Positions 1 through 9,993 of a stretch of DNA of 64,000 bases are shown here, piece after piece (the stretch's first letter is position 1; every line of letters begins with the position of its first letter). The translations under genes were made by a program, and so were the position numbers. Origin of the DNA: Prochlorococcus sp. AG-409-L18 (lineage in GTDB: Bacteria > Cyanobacteriota > Cyanobacteriia > PCC-6307 > Cyanobiaceae); assembly GCA_003215535.1 (NCBI GenBank), contig QCKG01000002.1:62001-126000 (forward strand), in the 5' to 3' direction. Under the pieces are notes generated by a model. That model worked only from the letters and a program-made list of their open reading frames with translations, did no database searches and was not told where the DNA came from.

Positions 1-1057
1 TCTGTGCCTCATTAAATATATCGCCACCAGGTTTGATACGGACATTACTTATAGAGTCATTTCCTCCTTTTATAGTGATGCATTTAACGGCACCACCTGT
101 CGCTATTGAGTTAGAGAAAACTTTAAAACCCATGTCTTTTACAATTTCACTTACATCAATGAGCGTCATTTCATAACGGGTATCTGGTCTATCTGTTCCA
201 TAACGGCTCATTGCTTCGTTCCATGTCAGCCTTGGGAATGGGGTTGGCAGATCGAGACCTTTAATTGCTTTCCAAATAGTCGCGATGAGTTTTTCACTTA
301 TTTCAAGGATTTGAGCTTGGTCCATGAAGCTCATTTCTATGTCTAGTTGAGTGAATTCTGGTTGTCTGTCTGAACGCAAATCTTCATCACGGAAGCACCG
401 TGCTACTTGGTAATAACGCTCTAAACCTCCAATCATTAGGAGTTGTTTGAATAACTGTGGAGATTGAGGCAGGGCAAACCAGTCCCCTCCACAAACTCTT
501 GAGGGGACTAAGTAGTCACGAGCACCTTCTGGTGTAGACCGAGTTAAAACAGGGGTTTCTATTTCGACAAACCCTTCTTCGTCAAGGAAGCGACGAGCAG
601 TTTGGATCGTTTTGTGTCGTAAGCGTAGGTTTTGATTCATTCGTTCTCGACGGAGATCGAGATAACGATGCCTGAGTCTTAACTCTTCTTTGACCGGTTC
701 ATCATCATGGATTGAGACATTGAAGGGTAAGTTCCCTCGAACTGGATTGAGAACTTTCAACGCCTTTGCAAGGACTTCTATTTCTCCAGTTGAGATTTTT
801 TTATTAACAGCTTCGTTGGGTCTTGGTCGCACAAGTCCACTAACGTGCAAAACACTTTCATTACGAAGCTCTTCTGCAATTGCAAAAAGCTCTGCTCCCT
901 GATCTGGGTCAACAGTGATTTGTACTGTTCCACTTCTATCTCTGAGATCGATGAATATCACGCCACCGTGGTCACGACATCTGTCGACCCAGCCGCACAA
1001 CTCAGCATTTGTAGAAATATCCTTGCTGCGTAGTTCACCGCAACCTTTGCTACGCAT
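1..1057 (-). CDS. aspS: Aspartyl-tRNA synthetase, N-terminal 352 residues (cut by left edge)
   Basis: Class II aminoacyl-tRNA synthetase that charges tRNA with aspartate in the cytoplasm. The ATG at 1055-1057 opens a frame that stays open to base 1, so only the start of a family usually near 600 residues is present. An N-terminal anticodon-binding OB fold (about residues 17-110) is followed by class II motif 1 ([11 protein letters not shown], about 161-171), the [15 protein letters not shown] segment (194-208) and motif 2 around [19 protein letters not shown] (221-239). It lies 76 bases downstream of gcvT on the same strand, so the two may be cotranscribed. The catalytic core is intact as far as visible. 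Confidence 0.96.
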   Translation of the reverse strand, partial: MRSKGCGELRSKDISTNAELCGWVDRCRDHGGVIFIDLRDRSGTVQITVDPDQGAELFAIAEELRNESVLHVSGLVRPRPNEAVNKKISTGEIEVLAKALKVLNPVRGNLPFNVSIHDDEPVKEELRLRHRYLDLRRERMNQNLRLRHKTIQTARRFLDEEGFVEIETPVLTRSTPEGARDYLVPSRVCGGDWFALPQSPQLFKQLLMIGGLERYYQVARCFRDEDLRSDRQPEFTQLDIEMSFMDQAQILEISEKLIATIWKAIKGLDLPTPFPRLTWNEAMSRYGTDRPDTRYEMTLIDVSEIVKDMGFKVFSNSIATGGAVKCITIKGGNDSISNVRIKPGGDIFNEAQ

Positions 1058-1133
1058 TAGGAAAAGCCCACTTCAAAATGTGAGTGTCCCACAGCAGCAT
1101 CTGTTGAGGTGAGCAAATATTGATCATTTTTTC

Positions 1134-2243
1134 TCAAGCCTTCTGATAAAAAGGCTTCCGAACTATTTTAGCTTTGTATATTTTGTCGCGAATTTCTACA
1201 TTCAGGAGGGTTCCTAGTTCGCTCAATTCAGCTGGCACATAAGCAAGAGCAATTGCTTCGCGCAAAGTTGGTGACCAAGTTCCGCTAGTTACTTCCCCTA
1301 CTTTCATATTTCCCTTTAATACTGGATATCCATGACGAGCAATGGCACGATCTTCCAGTTTTAGGCCTACTAGACGCTTTTTGATGCCATCTTTGGCTTG
1401 CTGCTCCAGAGCATTTCGACCAATAAATTGCGAAGGCATTTCTAGATGAATTAACCATCCAAGTCCGGCTTCAAATGGAGTTGTCTTTGTGGTCAAATCA
1501 TTTCCATAAAGGTGCATGCATGCTTCTAATCGCAATGTGTCTCGTGCACCTAAACCACAGGGAATAACTCCCTCTTTGATAAGTCGCAGCCAAAGTTGTT
1601 TTCCTTCTTCGGCTTCCAGTAATAATTCAAACCCCTCTTCACCGGTATACCCTGTCCTTGAAAGAAAGATAGAGTTTCCATTATGGCTTGTATTTTTGGG
1701 TAGGGTTTTGTGACCAAAGCGGGGAATGCCTTCAAGTGATTGATCTAAAACAGTTTCTAAGGTTTTCTTGGCAAATGGCCCTTGTATGGCTAGAAAAACC
1801 TTGTTTTCCTTTGCATTAGTGAATGTGAGATTTTTGTTTTCTAGATGTTTGTTTAGCCAATTAAGATCATTAATTGTTCGACTTGCATTTATGACCAATA
1901 ACACACTTTCATGCTTTTGATTTTGTGATCCTAAATCATAGATAATTAAGTCGTCTATGATCCCTCCATCACTATTTAGAAGAACTGTATAACAAGCTTC
2001 ACCTGGGCCTATTCTGTTCAGGTCTGAGGGTACTAGGGATTGGAGTTTATCTTTAGGATTTTCGCCTTCCAGCTTGATGACACCCATGTGAGATATATCG
2101 AACAGGCCCACTTTTTTTCTTACGGCCATATGCTCATTAATTAATCCAGAAAATTGCACTGGCATCTCCCAACCGCTAAAAGGCACCATGCGGCCTCCTG
2201 CATCTAGGCAAATTTGATGTAGCGGAGAGCGGCTGAGGTTCAT
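1134..2243 (-). CDS. gcvT: Glycine cleavage system T protein (aminomethyltransferase)
   Basis: T protein of the glycine cleavage complex. It releases ammonia from the aminomethyl-lipoyl arm of H protein and passes the one-carbon unit to tetrahydrofolate. At 369 residues it has normal length. Visible family motifs are GWEMPVQF (24-31), GLFDISHMG (46-54) and GGIIDDLIIY (93-102), which carries the conserved Asp pair, plus TGYTGEEGFEL in the middle and the GEVTSGTWSPTL element near the C-terminus. It is separated from gcvH and gcvP, which lie about 21 kb away on the opposite strand. The ATG start is followed by a standard N-terminus (RSPLHQICLDAGGRMVPFSG). Confidence 0.97.
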   Translation of the reverse strand: MNLSRSPLHQICLDAGGRMVPFSGWEMPVQFSGLINEHMAVRKKVGLFDISHMGVIKLEGENPKDKLQSLVPSDLNRIGPGEACYTVLLNSDGGIIDDLIIYDLGSQNQKHESVLLVINASRTINDLNWLNKHLENKNLTFTNAKENKVFLAIQGPFAKKTLETVLDQSLEGIPRFGHKTLPKNTSHNGNSIFLSRTGYTGEEGFELLLEAEEGKQLWLRLIKEGVIPCGLGARDTLRLEACMHLYGNDLTTKTTPFEAGLGWLIHLEMPSQFIGRNALEQQAKDGIKKRLVGLKLEDRAIARHGYPVLKGNMKVGEVTSGTWSPTLREAIALAYVPAELSELGTLLNVEIRDKIYKAKIVRKPFYQKA

Positions 2244-2373
2244 GTTTTTCTGTGGAAATCGTTTGGACTTGAAAGGTTTAATTGCTCAAAAGTGGAAGGA
2301 AAGTAGCAGATTTGTGAGATTTCGAGTCCAAATACCGAACTGTAATTAAGGTGAGCATCTTCGCGGATTATTT

Positions 2374-2610
2374 ATGTCCACGAAAGAATGCTGTAAAACT
2401 TGCCAGCACTGCTGTGCTGGTCAGACTACTTTTGATGGCTGGTGCCGTTTACGCCAAATCAAAGTTCATTCTGAAATAGCGCCTTTTGCCTTTTGTCATC
2501 ATTGGACAAAGAGGGCCCCAAGTTTGCCACGCGTTCCAGAGAATCTGACAGACACTGCAATGGAACGGCAATTAGAGCTTGGCCGTGCTCTAGTAAGTAC
2601 TGAGAAATAA
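2374..2610 (+). CDS. Small cysteine-rich protein of unknown function, picocyanobacterial type
   Basis: A 78-residue protein with seven cysteines clustered in the first half: C6, C7, C10, C13 and C14, then one in GWCRLR and one in FCHHWT. Together with the two His before WT this looks like a small metal-binding or zinc-ribbon-like fold, which is inference. I recall similar short proteins (Cys cluster, GWCRLR, CHHWT) in marine picocyanobacteria but know no function. It is the only plus-strand gene among minus-strand neighbours gcvT and speB. The start is the first ATG after the gap that divides it from gcvT. A hairpin with a T-run follows its stop codon. Confidence 0.75.
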   Translation: MSTKECCKTCQHCCAGQTTFDGWCRLRQIKVHSEIAPFAFCHHWTKRAPSLPRVPENLTDTAMERQLELGRALVSTEK

Positions 2611-2641
2611 TTAAGGGCTTCGCTTTAATTAGGCTTTTTTT
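2609..2641 (+). terminator. Candidate intrinsic terminator after the Cys-rich gene
   Basis: An 8-bp stem (AATTAAGG at 2609-2616 pairing with CTTTAATT at 2623-2630, one G-T wobble) with a 6-base loop is followed, after AGGC, by seven T. It begins inside the stop codon of the 78-residue gene. The stem is AT-rich, so strength is uncertain. Confidence 0.5.
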
Positions 2642-2659
2642 AGGCTTGCTCCCGTTATT

Positions 2660-3562
2660 TCATTTATAGCCTTCATTAAGCAGCATTAGAAGGCTTCTGG
2701 TGACTTTTGCTGCAAGGACGCTGCTTATTCCTGTTGGATCTAGTTGTGGTGATAATTCAACAATATCTGCGCCTACAAGTTGATGTGGCCTAATTGCATC
2801 GATTACAGCGGCAAAGTCTTGCCAATGAAAACCTCCTGGTTCAGGTGTCCCAGTGCCGGGAAGAACGCTTGGGTCAAACCAATCTAGATCCATAGTTAGG
2901 TAGATAGGTTGACCTAAATGTGGATTCAAGGCTTTGGACAAATTTGTAGCAGGTTGGCCAGGGGTGAGGGTGACTAATCTTTTTGAGACTTCTAGCTCTT
3001 CAAATTCTTGTTTAGTTCCGCTTCTGATGGCAACTTGAAAAAGGTTTTTGCTAGGTAGAACTTCTAAACATCGGCGCATTGCACATGCGTGACTATGGCG
3101 ATTGCCCAGCCATTCGTTTCTTAGGTCTGCATGCGCGTCTAATTGAATAAGAACAAGATCTGGATAAAGTTTGGAAATAGCAGAAATGGCCCCAGCACTG
3201 ATCGAGTGTTCGCCTCCAAGAATTAATTGTTTTAAGCCTAATTTCAAAACTTCTTTTGTGGAAGTTTTAACGGCTTGTATAACTGGCTCAGGAGCCCCAT
3301 ATGGAATATTTAATTCTCCAAAATCTACAAATTTTATTTCTTCAAGGTCAATTTGGAGTTGCGGACAATAAGTTTCTATTGAATTACTGACTTGTCTTAT
3401 GGAAGCTGGCCCAAACCTTGCTCCTGGTTTGAAGGATGTCGTTCCGTCGTATGGAACGCCATATAGTCCAATTGTGCAATCTTTTGGATTACGTTTTGCA
3501 CCCATGAAGATTGCACCTTCATTGTTAAATATTGATTTGGTAACAGCTTGTTCTTTGCTCAT
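2660..3562 (-). CDS. speB: Agmatinase (ureohydrolase family)
   Basis: Manganese ureohydrolase predicted to convert agmatine to putrescine and urea. The metal-ligand motifs are complete: GGEHS (116-120, Glu where many relatives have Asp), DAHAD (142-146) and [21 protein letters not shown] (224-244), the last diagnostic for the agmatinase/arginase family. The length of 300 residues is typical. The start codon overlaps the speE stop as an ATGA junction (3559-3562), so the two are translationally coupled and spermidine synthase is made from the same message. Substrate is inferred from this pairing; guanidinobutyrase or another ureohydrolase specificity is possible. Confidence 0.88.
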   Translation of the reverse strand: MSKEQAVTKSIFNNEGAIFMGAKRNPKDCTIGLYGVPYDGTTSFKPGARFGPASIRQVSNSIETYCPQLQIDLEEIKFVDFGELNIPYGAPEPVIQAVKTSTKEVLKLGLKQLILGGEHSISAGAISAISKLYPDLVLIQLDAHADLRNEWLGNRHSHACAMRRCLEVLPSKNLFQVAIRSGTKQEFEELEVSKRLVTLTPGQPATNLSKALNPHLGQPIYLTMDLDWFDPSVLPGTGTPEPGGFHWQDFAAVIDAIRPHQLVGADIVELSPQLDPTGISSVLAAKVTRSLLMLLNEGYK

Positions 3563-4401
3563 TTTTTCAATTCGCGCTCAATAAAAGCTGGTATTGCGTC
3601 AAATGCACCTTTTTGCCATCGAGGACTCCAAATCTCGCAATGCTTTGCTATATCTTTAGCCCTGTTTTCTTTTAAGTTGAGGTAAGACGCTTCTTCAACT
3701 GAGGCGAAGGTCCAACTCCACCAACCACTGGGATACATCGGTACCCATCCATAGAGAGGATCTGCGTAACCGAAGACCTCACGAATGAGGCGAACTGTAT
3801 CAATATGAATGCTCTTAAACGCTTCGGGCGATTCGCTTTGAGTTGCGAAAATTCCTCCTGGTCGAAGAATGCGTTTGCAGTTTTCAAAAAATGTCTTATT
3901 GAAGAGTCCTTCCGCAGGCCCAGCAGGATCAGATCCGTCAACTATCACCACGTTATAGGTATTTGTGGAGGCGTTTTTGGCCCAATGAATTCCATTTGTG
4001 ATGTGTAGATGCAATCGGGGGTCATTCCAAGCGTGACCACCGATATCAGGTAGATGCATTTTACTTAGCTCTACAACTCGTCTATCAATTTCAACCATAT
4101 CTAAATGCTTTATGCCTTTATGCCGCAGGCATTCTCGAGCTGTACCTCCATCACCTCCTCCTATGACTAAAACCTTTGTAATTTCGGATGCACTACATAA
4201 AGCTGGATGTACCAAGCATTCGTGATAATGACGTTCTTGTTTTTCTGCAGTCATCCAGCATCCGTCTAACAACAGTCCTTTCCCATAGCGCTTGCTTTCT
4301 ATGACAGTGATTCTTTGAAAGGGACTTTGCTCATCTATTACGACTGTTCCTTCTAATCCATAACGAACGCCATTGAGATCTTCATCAATCCAATTTGTCA
4401 T
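3559..4401 (-). CDS. speE: Spermidine synthase (polyamine aminopropyltransferase)
   Basis: Transfers an aminopropyl group from decarboxylated S-adenosylmethionine to putrescine. Family signatures are YHE (59-61, in the usual YHExLVHP context), the nucleotide-binding GGGDGG (81-86), VEID (103-106) and DGSDPAGPA (155-163), with the catalytic Asp of the DSTDP motif kept. At 280 residues it has normal length. It overlaps speB by four bases and so forms a two-step polyamine unit. Genes for arginine decarboxylase and S-adenosylmethionine decarboxylase are not in this window. Confidence 0.94.
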   Translation of the reverse strand: MTNWIDEDLNGVRYGLEGTVVIDEQSPFQRITVIESKRYGKGLLLDGCWMTAEKQERHYHECLVHPALCSASEITKVLVIGGGDGGTARECLRHKGIKHLDMVEIDRRVVELSKMHLPDIGGHAWNDPRLHLHITNGIHWAKNASTNTYNVVIVDGSDPAGPAEGLFNKTFFENCKRILRPGGIFATQSESPEAFKSIHIDTVRLIREVFGYADPLYGWVPMYPSGWWSWTFASVEEASYLNLKENRAKDIAKHCEIWSPRWQKGAFDAIPAFIERELKK

Positions 4402-4498
4402 TGCTGATTACCTTCTTTGTACGCAAGGTTCTATTTATTGAACTTGCCATGTTGTTGCTTAAGACTACCTTCTAGCAAGAAGATATATCGTATTGGCT

Positions 4499-5323
4499 TT
4501 ATCTTTTGGATTGATTGTTTGGATCAAGAGTTTCTTTTGATTCTTTCCAAAGCTTTTGCAACTGCTGCATTGATTGTCCTGAGAGGTTACCTTCCAGGCG
4601 ATTTTCAACATAGGAAAATCTTGCGAGAAATTTTTTATTAGTTCCTTCAAGAGCTTCTTCTGGGTCAATATCTAACCATCGCGCGATATTGATAAGAGTA
4701 AACAATACATCTCCAAATTCATTTCGAGCTTTTGATATATTCTGTTCAAAGATTTCTTTTTTCAACTCATTAATCTCTTCGATCACTTTATCCCAGACTT
4801 GTTCTATGGATTCCCATTCGAATCCTGACTTCGCAGCTTTGCGAGAAATATACATAGCACTAGATAGAGCTGGCTGGCAACGTATTTTTTTACGAAGCTG
4901 CTTGGTTAAGCTTTTCTCAGGGTTTTCTTGTGATTTAATTTCTTCCCATACTTGACTAACCTCCTTGCTATTTTTTAGCTTTTGCTCACCAAAAACATGA
5001 GGATGACGTCTTATTAGTTTAACGCTTATTTCTTTCGCAACATCTGCAAAAGAGAATCTTTTCTCTTCATTTGCTATTTGTGAATGAAGAAGAACTTGAA
5101 GAAGTAAATCTCCTAGCTCTTCTTTTAAATCTGAATCATCTCCATACCTTATTGCATCTGCCACTTCATGAGCTTCTTCAAGTAGATAAGGGATTAATGA
5201 AGCATGATTCTGTTCTAAATCCCAAGGACATCCATTAATAGGGTCTCTGAGCTCAGAAACAATAGTCAAGAGTTCTAACAGATTGTCTATTGATGAAGCC
5301 TTTATTTGACTGTCCATGAGCAT
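4499..5323 (-). CDS. mazG: Nucleoside triphosphate pyrophosphohydrolase MazG
   Basis: House-cleaning NTP pyrophosphohydrolase with two MazG domains. The first has NGCPWDLEQNH (30-40) and metal ligands EEAHE (49-53) and EELGD (68-72). The second, C-terminal domain has EEINELKKEI followed by EFGDVLFTLINIARWL. The 274-residue length fits E. coli-type MazG. The frame starts MLMDSQ; an ATG two codons in is an alternative start. It is 97 bases upstream of speE and 34 bases downstream of the DUF2227 gene, all on the minus strand. In E. coli MazG modulates ppGpp; that role here is only inference. Confidence 0.93.
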   Translation of the reverse strand: MLMDSQIKASSIDNLLELLTIVSELRDPINGCPWDLEQNHASLIPYLLEEAHEVADAIRYGDDSDLKEELGDLLLQVLLHSQIANEEKRFSFADVAKEISVKLIRRHPHVFGEQKLKNSKEVSQVWEEIKSQENPEKSLTKQLRKKIRCQPALSSAMYISRKAAKSGFEWESIEQVWDKVIEEINELKKEIFEQNISKARNEFGDVLFTLINIARWLDIDPEEALEGTNKKFLARFSYVENRLEGNLSGQSMQQLQKLWKESKETLDPNNQSKR

Positions 5324-5357
5324 CTATCACGTGGTTGATACTTTTTCATCTATTCCA

Positions 5358-5837
5358 TCATTTTTTCCATTCGGCTGGTAAGGGATCACCATCTTGAATG
5401 AGGTGAAGCCAAACATTAGCTTCTAGTCCTAGGAAGATTGCAACAATTATTTCTGGATATTGCATTATGAGTTCCTGTATCGGCTGGCTTGATAAGAATT
5501 CCTCAGAAAAGTAACTAGGAAGTAGAAGTTTTCCTATTAACAAAATGATTAGCAAAAGATAGCCTAGCCGTATCATTGTGCCCACTATGGGTCCATGAGA
5601 GAAGATTGATCTATGAGGAATTAACTTGCGATAAGGCCACCAGATAATTCTTAGCTTACCCCAGCGTTTTAGGGCTAGAGATTTGGTATCAAGGTCTGGC
5701 GATAGCCAAAATCCTCCAATTACAAAAGCTATGGTGCTCAGAAGTCCAATTTTTATACCAAACACAAGACTAATGATTAGCCCAAAAGGGCCACTCAATA
5801 AGGCAGTTGCTTTGTCATGGTCTTGGCCGGAGGCCAT
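5358..5837 (-). CDS. DUF2227-type metal-binding membrane protein
   Basis: A 159-residue protein with two or three hydrophobic segments and a set of conserved polar motifs: HDKAT near the N-terminus, WLSPDLDT (about 45-52), PHRSIFSHGP (about 74-83) and WLHLIQDGDPLP near the C-terminus. This His/Asp pattern matches the DUF2227/YdjM-like group of predicted membrane metal-dependent hydrolases. It is found widely in cyanobacteria; the substrate is unknown. It is the upstream member of a minus-strand run with mazG and speE-speB. The tRNA-Val gene starts 56 bases beyond its start on the other strand. Confidence 0.75.
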   Translation of the reverse strand: MASGQDHDKATALLSGPFGLIISLVFGIKIGLLSTIAFVIGGFWLSPDLDTKSLALKRWGKLRIIWWPYRKLIPHRSIFSHGPIVGTMIRLGYLLLIILLIGKLLLPSYFSEEFLSSQPIQELIMQYPEIIVAIFLGLEANVWLHLIQDGDPLPAEWKK

Positions 5838-5893
5838 TGTTGTATAAAAGTAGATATGCTTAGCCTGACCCGGTGCGGCAGAATTGTCTTATT

Positions 5894-5965
<72 letters not shown>

Positions 5966-5983
5966 TTTTGAATTTTGTTTTTT

Positions 5984-6331
5984 ATGCAAACGGGTCATAA
6001 CTTGATTATTACTCCTTCGGCTGCAGGGGAGCTGATAAGGCAAGCGGCTTTTGCGGGGACTCCTGGAATTATGCACCTTGATTTGCTTGAGGACAGTTGT
6101 GGAGCAGGTTGGCTGCATATTCGATTAAGACCTGGTTCCAATAATGGGGTACCTATTGCAAGGACTGATGGAGTAACTCTCTTTGCTCCAGAAGAACAAG
6201 TTTCTTGTTTGACTGGTTTAAGTCTTAATTACTACGGTGATTTAAGTGGTGGAGGCTTTTTAATTAGTACTCCTGAGGGGGCTGAGGGCTGCGCCTGTGG
6301 TGGAGGTTTTAGACCTTTGAATACCTTGTGA
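5984..6331 (+). CDS. HesB/IscA/SufA-like A-type iron-sulfur carrier protein
   Basis: A 115-residue protein with the A-type carrier layout: a first Cys at C39 (DSCGAGW, the equivalent of GGCSGF), the DLSGGGF turn (86-92, equivalent to DxxxGGF) and a C-terminal CAC pair (C103, C105) near the end. It is predicted to hold or deliver an Fe-S cluster in the cytoplasm. The sequence is rather divergent, with an insertion between strands (PGSNNGVPIARTDG). I chose the ATG at 5984; a TTG three codons upstream is possible but leaves only 9 bases after the tRNA-Val gene. The 18-base gap to the tRNA leaves little room for a separate promoter. Confidence 0.8.
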   Translation: MQTGHNLIITPSAAGELIRQAAFAGTPGIMHLDLLEDSCGAGWLHIRLRPGSNNGVPIARTDGVTLFAPEEQVSCLTGLSLNYYGDLSGGGFLISTPEGAEGCACGGGFRPLNTL

Positions 6332-6356
6332 TTGGGGTCTTAAGCTTTTAAAGGGT

Positions 6357-6608
6357 TTATTCTTCTGGAAATAAAAGTAAAGCTAATTCTTCAGCATCTA
6401 CGTCATAAACACGAGCCAGACTTGTTTCAATTGCACTAGTTACTTCACCAGGGAGAAACCGCATTGCATTTAGAGCATCTTCTGTGATTTCTTCGTTTAG
6501 AAGCTTTTCTTCGCTTTCTAGCTTCTCATCATTAATAATTGCCATGACCCAAGTTTGGTAGGCATAAACAAGGTCGGAAAATTCGAGCTCAGGGTCATTT
6601 AGATCCAT
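6357..6608 (-). CDS. Small acidic protein of unknown function
   Basis: An 83-residue, strongly acidic protein (start MDLNDPELEFSDL, end LALLLFPEE) with predicted helices and no cysteines or membrane segment. I do not recognise a functional family; it resembles short conserved proteins of marine picocyanobacteria. It is convergent with the Fe-S carrier gene (25-base gap) and divergent from the 152-residue gene at 6672 (63-base gap). A full frame with an ATG start and clean borders favours a real gene. Confidence 0.65.
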   Translation of the reverse strand: MDLNDPELEFSDLVYAYQTWVMAIINDEKLESEEKLLNEEITEDALNAMRFLPGEVTSAIETSLARVYDVDAEELALLLFPEE

Positions 6609-6671
6609 AATTAGTTACAGGGTCTGTTTGTGGTGATGTCAGTCTGACTTTAGGAGGAGAAGACGTCTCTG

Positions 6672-7130
6672 ATGGAAAATCACAAGCAAATTAGCCTTCA
6701 GGCAAAAGTTTTTGATTTTGCCTTGACTGAGTTAGTAAGGGAACACAGGACTAGTTTCCAACCTCTTTGGAGTGTGGACAGTTGGGTTAAATTTTTGATT
6801 TGGATGGCATTGAATTGTGGACTGTCTGGTGAAAAAGAGAGTCTTGAGTTGTTTGCTGATGCGATGGGCTCTTCTTTGACAGTTCGCATGCGAAGGCTTT
6901 TTTTTGAGAGGACTTTGGATGAGTTGAAGTTGCAGGTGATGGCTGACCCTTCTGATGATCGAGTGTTGATAATGCCGATCAGTGGAAGTGAAAACATTAC
7001 ATATGTAACGGCATCTCAGGCATTAGGTGAAGTGGGTTTGCTTGAAAAAGTTGTTCCTGATCAAAGTTGCTGGCAAGACCTGGACGCCATAATTGCTATT
7101 CCCTGGCAATCTTCAGAGGCTGTTAGTTGA
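6672..7130 (+). CDS. Conserved-looking cyanobacterial protein of unknown function
   Basis: A 152-residue soluble protein with an N-terminal helical, mildly basic half (LTELVREHRTSFQPLWSVD, then DSWVKFLIWMALNCGL) and a C-terminal half with beta-type stretches (DDRVLIMPISG, ending AIIAIPWQ). No catalytic motif is recognisable. It has one of the few clear Shine-Dalgarno sequences in the window, AGGAGGAG at 6652-6659, at suitable distance from ATG 6672, which fixes the start. It lies 55 bases upstream of valS on the same strand and may be cotranscribed with it. Confidence 0.7.
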   Translation: MENHKQISLQAKVFDFALTELVREHRTSFQPLWSVDSWVKFLIWMALNCGLSGEKESLELFADAMGSSLTVRMRRLFFERTLDELKLQVMADPSDDRVLIMPISGSENITYVTASQALGEVGLLEKVVPDQSCWQDLDAIIAIPWQSSEAVS

Positions 7131-7185
7131 GTTCTGAACAAAAAAAGAATTTTGGTCAGCCTTTTGCGAGCATGGTGGAAATACT

Positions 7186-9990
7186 TTGGATTCTGTTGTG
7201 ACTAAGCGGTCGGAAACCATAAGTTTTTCTAAGGGGGCTGGTGCTTTGCCCAAGATTTATGACCCTGTTGGAACTGAAAGTCGCTGGCAAAGTGCATGGG
7301 AAGAAGCTCGTGCTTTTCATCCAGACCCAACAGCCCCAGGCGAGTCGTTCTCGGTGATTATTCCCCCGCCAAACGTTACTGGCAGTTTGCATATGGGACA
7401 TGCGTTCAATACGGCTTTGATCGATACGTTGGTTCGTTTTCAGCGCCTAAAAGGAAAAAATGTACTTTGTTTGCCGGGGACGGATCACGCTTCTATAGCG
7501 GTTCAGACGATCCTTGAGAAGCGGTTGAAATCTGAAGGTACAAGTTTGGAAGAGGTTGGTAGAGAAGCGTTTCTTGAGCTTGCGTGGGCTTGGAAAGATG
7601 AGAGCGGCGGCAGAATAGTTGATCAATTGCGTCGCTTGGGCTTCTCTGTAGATTGGGAACGTCAGCGCTTTACTTTGGATGAAGGACTCAGTGCTGCTGT
7701 CACTGAAGCATTTGTTCGTTTATACGATCAAGGGTTGATTTATAGAGGAGAGTATTTGGTTAATTGGTGCCCAGCTTCTGGCTCGGCAGTGAGTGACTTG
7801 GAAGTTGAGATGAAGGAGGTTGATGGTTATCTTTGGCATTTTCGTTATCCGATTACAGGTGGACTGTCCGTAGATGGAATTACTCATTTAGAAGTAGCTA
7901 CTACGCGTCCTGAAACGATGGTTGGGGATGTTGCAGTTGCAGTAAATCCTTCTGATCAGAGATATCAGAACCTTGTCGGTAAAACATTGACGTTACCTTT
8001 TGTAGGTCGAGAAATTCCCGTCATTGCTGATGAACATGTAGATAAGGAATTTGGTACAGGCTGTGTCAAGGTCACCCCGGCTCATGATCCAAATGATTTT
8101 GCAATAGGGAAGCGACATCATTTGCCACAGATCACAGTCATGCATAAGGATGGGAAGATGAATGAGCATGCTGGTCGTTTTGTGGGCCTTGATCGATTTG
8201 AAGCCCGTGATGCAGTAGTGAAAGCTTTAGAGGAGGAGGGGCTTTTGGTGAAGATTGAGCCCTATCGACATAGCGTTCCTTTTTCAGACAGAGGGAAAGT
8301 ACCTGTTGAGCCTCTGCTTTCTACACAATGGTTTGTTCGTATGGAGACAATGGCTACTTATTGTCGAAAGTGTATAGACGTAGGCTCTCCTCGTTTCGTT
8401 CCAGAGCGATGGGAAAAGGTTTATCGTGATTGGTTAATAGATATTCGAGATTGGTGTGTAAGTCGACAACTGTGGTGGGGGCATCGTATTCCTGCTTGGT
8501 TTGTGGTTAGTGAGACAGATGGCAAGGTCACTGATGATTCCCCTTTTGTAGTTGCTCGTTCTGAAGATGAGGCTCTAGAAAAGGCTAAGAATCAATTTGG
8601 TAGCTCTGTAGAAATTCAGCAGGATCAGGATGTTTTGGATACATGGTTTTCTAGTGGGCTTTGGCCGTTTTCAACTTTGGGATGGCCTGATGAGAAAAAT
8701 AAGGATTTAACTTGTTGGTTCCCTACTAGTACCTTGGTAACTGGGTTTGACATTATTTTTTTCTGGGTTGCACGTATGACAATGATGTCTGGTGCTTTCA
8801 CTGGCCAGATGCCTTTTTCAGATGTTTATATCCATGGCTTGGTTCGAGATGAGCAGAATCGAAAGATGAGTAAGAGCGCGGGCAATGGGATAGATCCTCT
8901 TTTGTTGATAGAACGTTATGGATCGGATGCTTTGCGCTTTGCATTGGTTCGAGAGGTTGCAGGGGCTGGTCAAGATATACGACTTGACTATGACCGTAAG
9001 AACCAGACTTCTCTCACTGTTGAGGCTTCTAGAAATTTTGCGAACAAGCTTTGGAATGCCACAAGATTTGCTCTTATGAATTTGCCTGATGAAGAGATTG
9101 GTGATCTAGAAAAAATAGAAAATACACAGTTAGCTGATCAGTGGATACTCTCTCGCCTTACAAGGGTTATAGGTGAAACTGAATTACGTTTTCAGAGTTA
9201 TGGTTTAGGAGAAGCGGCCAAGGGCCTTTATGAGTTTGCTTGGAATGATTTTTGCGATTGGTATTTAGAATTAATTAAAAGACGCCTGAATCCTGGAGAA
9301 TCTCCTACTGAGGCGGAATTGAATGATCAACGGACGGCACGACAAGTGCTTTATAAGGTTCTAAATCAACTTTTAGTGATGCTGCATCCATTGATGCCAC
9401 ATCTCACTGAAGAACTTTGGCATGGTTTAACTGGAGCCTCAAAAGAAACCTTTCTTTCTTTACAATTTTGGCCTGAAACTGATGCAAGTAATTTAAATGA
9501 TGAGTTAGAAGAAACTTTTTCGCAATTATTTGAAGCTATTCGTGTGGTTAGAAATTTAAGAGCAATTGCAGGTTTAAAACCTTCTCAAGGAGCTCCTGTA
9601 CGTTTTGTCACCAGCAGCGCAGAACTGGCTGAAACTCTGAGGAAATCTAGTGCCGATATTAAGGTGCTGACACGTGCAAATTCATTAGAAGTTTTAGATT
9701 CCAGTACGGCTAATTTACAACCATCCCAGAAAGTTCTTGCAGGTGTATCTGGCGAATTACAAGTTCTATTACCTATAGAAGGTTTGGTCGATTTTGACTC
9801 TCTTCGATCACGCTTGGAAAAGGATCTAGCGAAAGCTGAAAAAGATATATTGGTGTTTTCTAGTCGCTTAGCTAATTCTAATTTTTCTAAAAAGGCTCCT
9901 CCTGAAGTTGTTGCTGAATGTAGAGCGAAATTGGAAGAGGCAGAAACTCAGGCTGATTTGGCAAGTAAACGTTTGTCTGATTTGATTTGA
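7186..9990 (+). CDS. valS: Valyl-tRNA synthetase
   Basis: Class I aminoacyl-tRNA synthetase for valine. It shows the HIGH-type motif HMGH (69-72) after PPPNVTGSL, the CP1 editing domain with [10 protein letters not shown] and [15 protein letters not shown], and KMSKS (560-564, in the context [10 protein letters not shown]). The last 65 or so residues form the Val-arm coiled coil. The 934-residue length is normal. The frame opens with TTG at 7186; a GTG at 7198 is an in-frame alternative, and the true start is uncertain by a few codons. Its product acts on the tRNA-Val encoded 1.2 kb upstream. Confidence 0.97.
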   Translation: MDSVVTKRSETISFSKGAGALPKIYDPVGTESRWQSAWEEARAFHPDPTAPGESFSVIIPPPNVTGSLHMGHAFNTALIDTLVRFQRLKGKNVLCLPGTDHASIAVQTILEKRLKSEGTSLEEVGREAFLELAWAWKDESGGRIVDQLRRLGFSVDWERQRFTLDEGLSAAVTEAFVRLYDQGLIYRGEYLVNWCPASGSAVSDLEVEMKEVDGYLWHFRYPITGGLSVDGITHLEVATTRPETMVGDVAVAVNPSDQRYQNLVGKTLTLPFVGREIPVIADEHVDKEFGTGCVKVTPAHDPNDFAIGKRHHLPQITVMHKDGKMNEHAGRFVGLDRFEARDAVVKALEEEGLLVKIEPYRHSVPFSDRGKVPVEPLLSTQWFVRMETMATYCRKCIDVGSPRFVPERWEKVYRDWLIDIRDWCVSRQLWWGHRIPAWFVVSETDGKVTDDSPFVVARSEDEALEKAKNQFGSSVEIQQDQDVLDTWFSSGLWPFSTLGWPDEKNKDLTCWFPTSTLVTGFDIIFFWVARMTMMSGAFTGQMPFSDVYIHGLVRDEQNRKMSKSAGNGIDPLLLIERYGSDALRFALVREVAGAGQDIRLDYDRKNQTSLTVEASRNFANKLWNATRFALMNLPDEEIGDLEKIENTQLADQWILSRLTRVIGETELRFQSYGLGEAAKGLYEFAWNDFCDWYLELIKRRLNPGESPTEAELNDQRTARQVLYKVLNQLLVMLHPLMPHLTEELWHGLTGASKETFLSLQFWPETDASNLNDELEETFSQLFEAIRVVRNLRAIAGLKPSQGAPVRFVTSSAELAETLRKSSADIKVLTRANSLEVLDSSTANLQPSQKVLAGVSGELQVLLPIEGLVDFDSLRSRLEKDLAKAEKDILVFSSRLANSNFSKKAPPEVVAECRAKLEEAETQADLASKRLSDLI

Positions 9991-9993
9991 TTC

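Noticed and set aside
2244-2373. Glycine riboswitch ahead of gcvT
   Set aside because: I looked at the 130 bases upstream on the minus strand and saw no GGAGAG/CTGAAGG-type conserved core.
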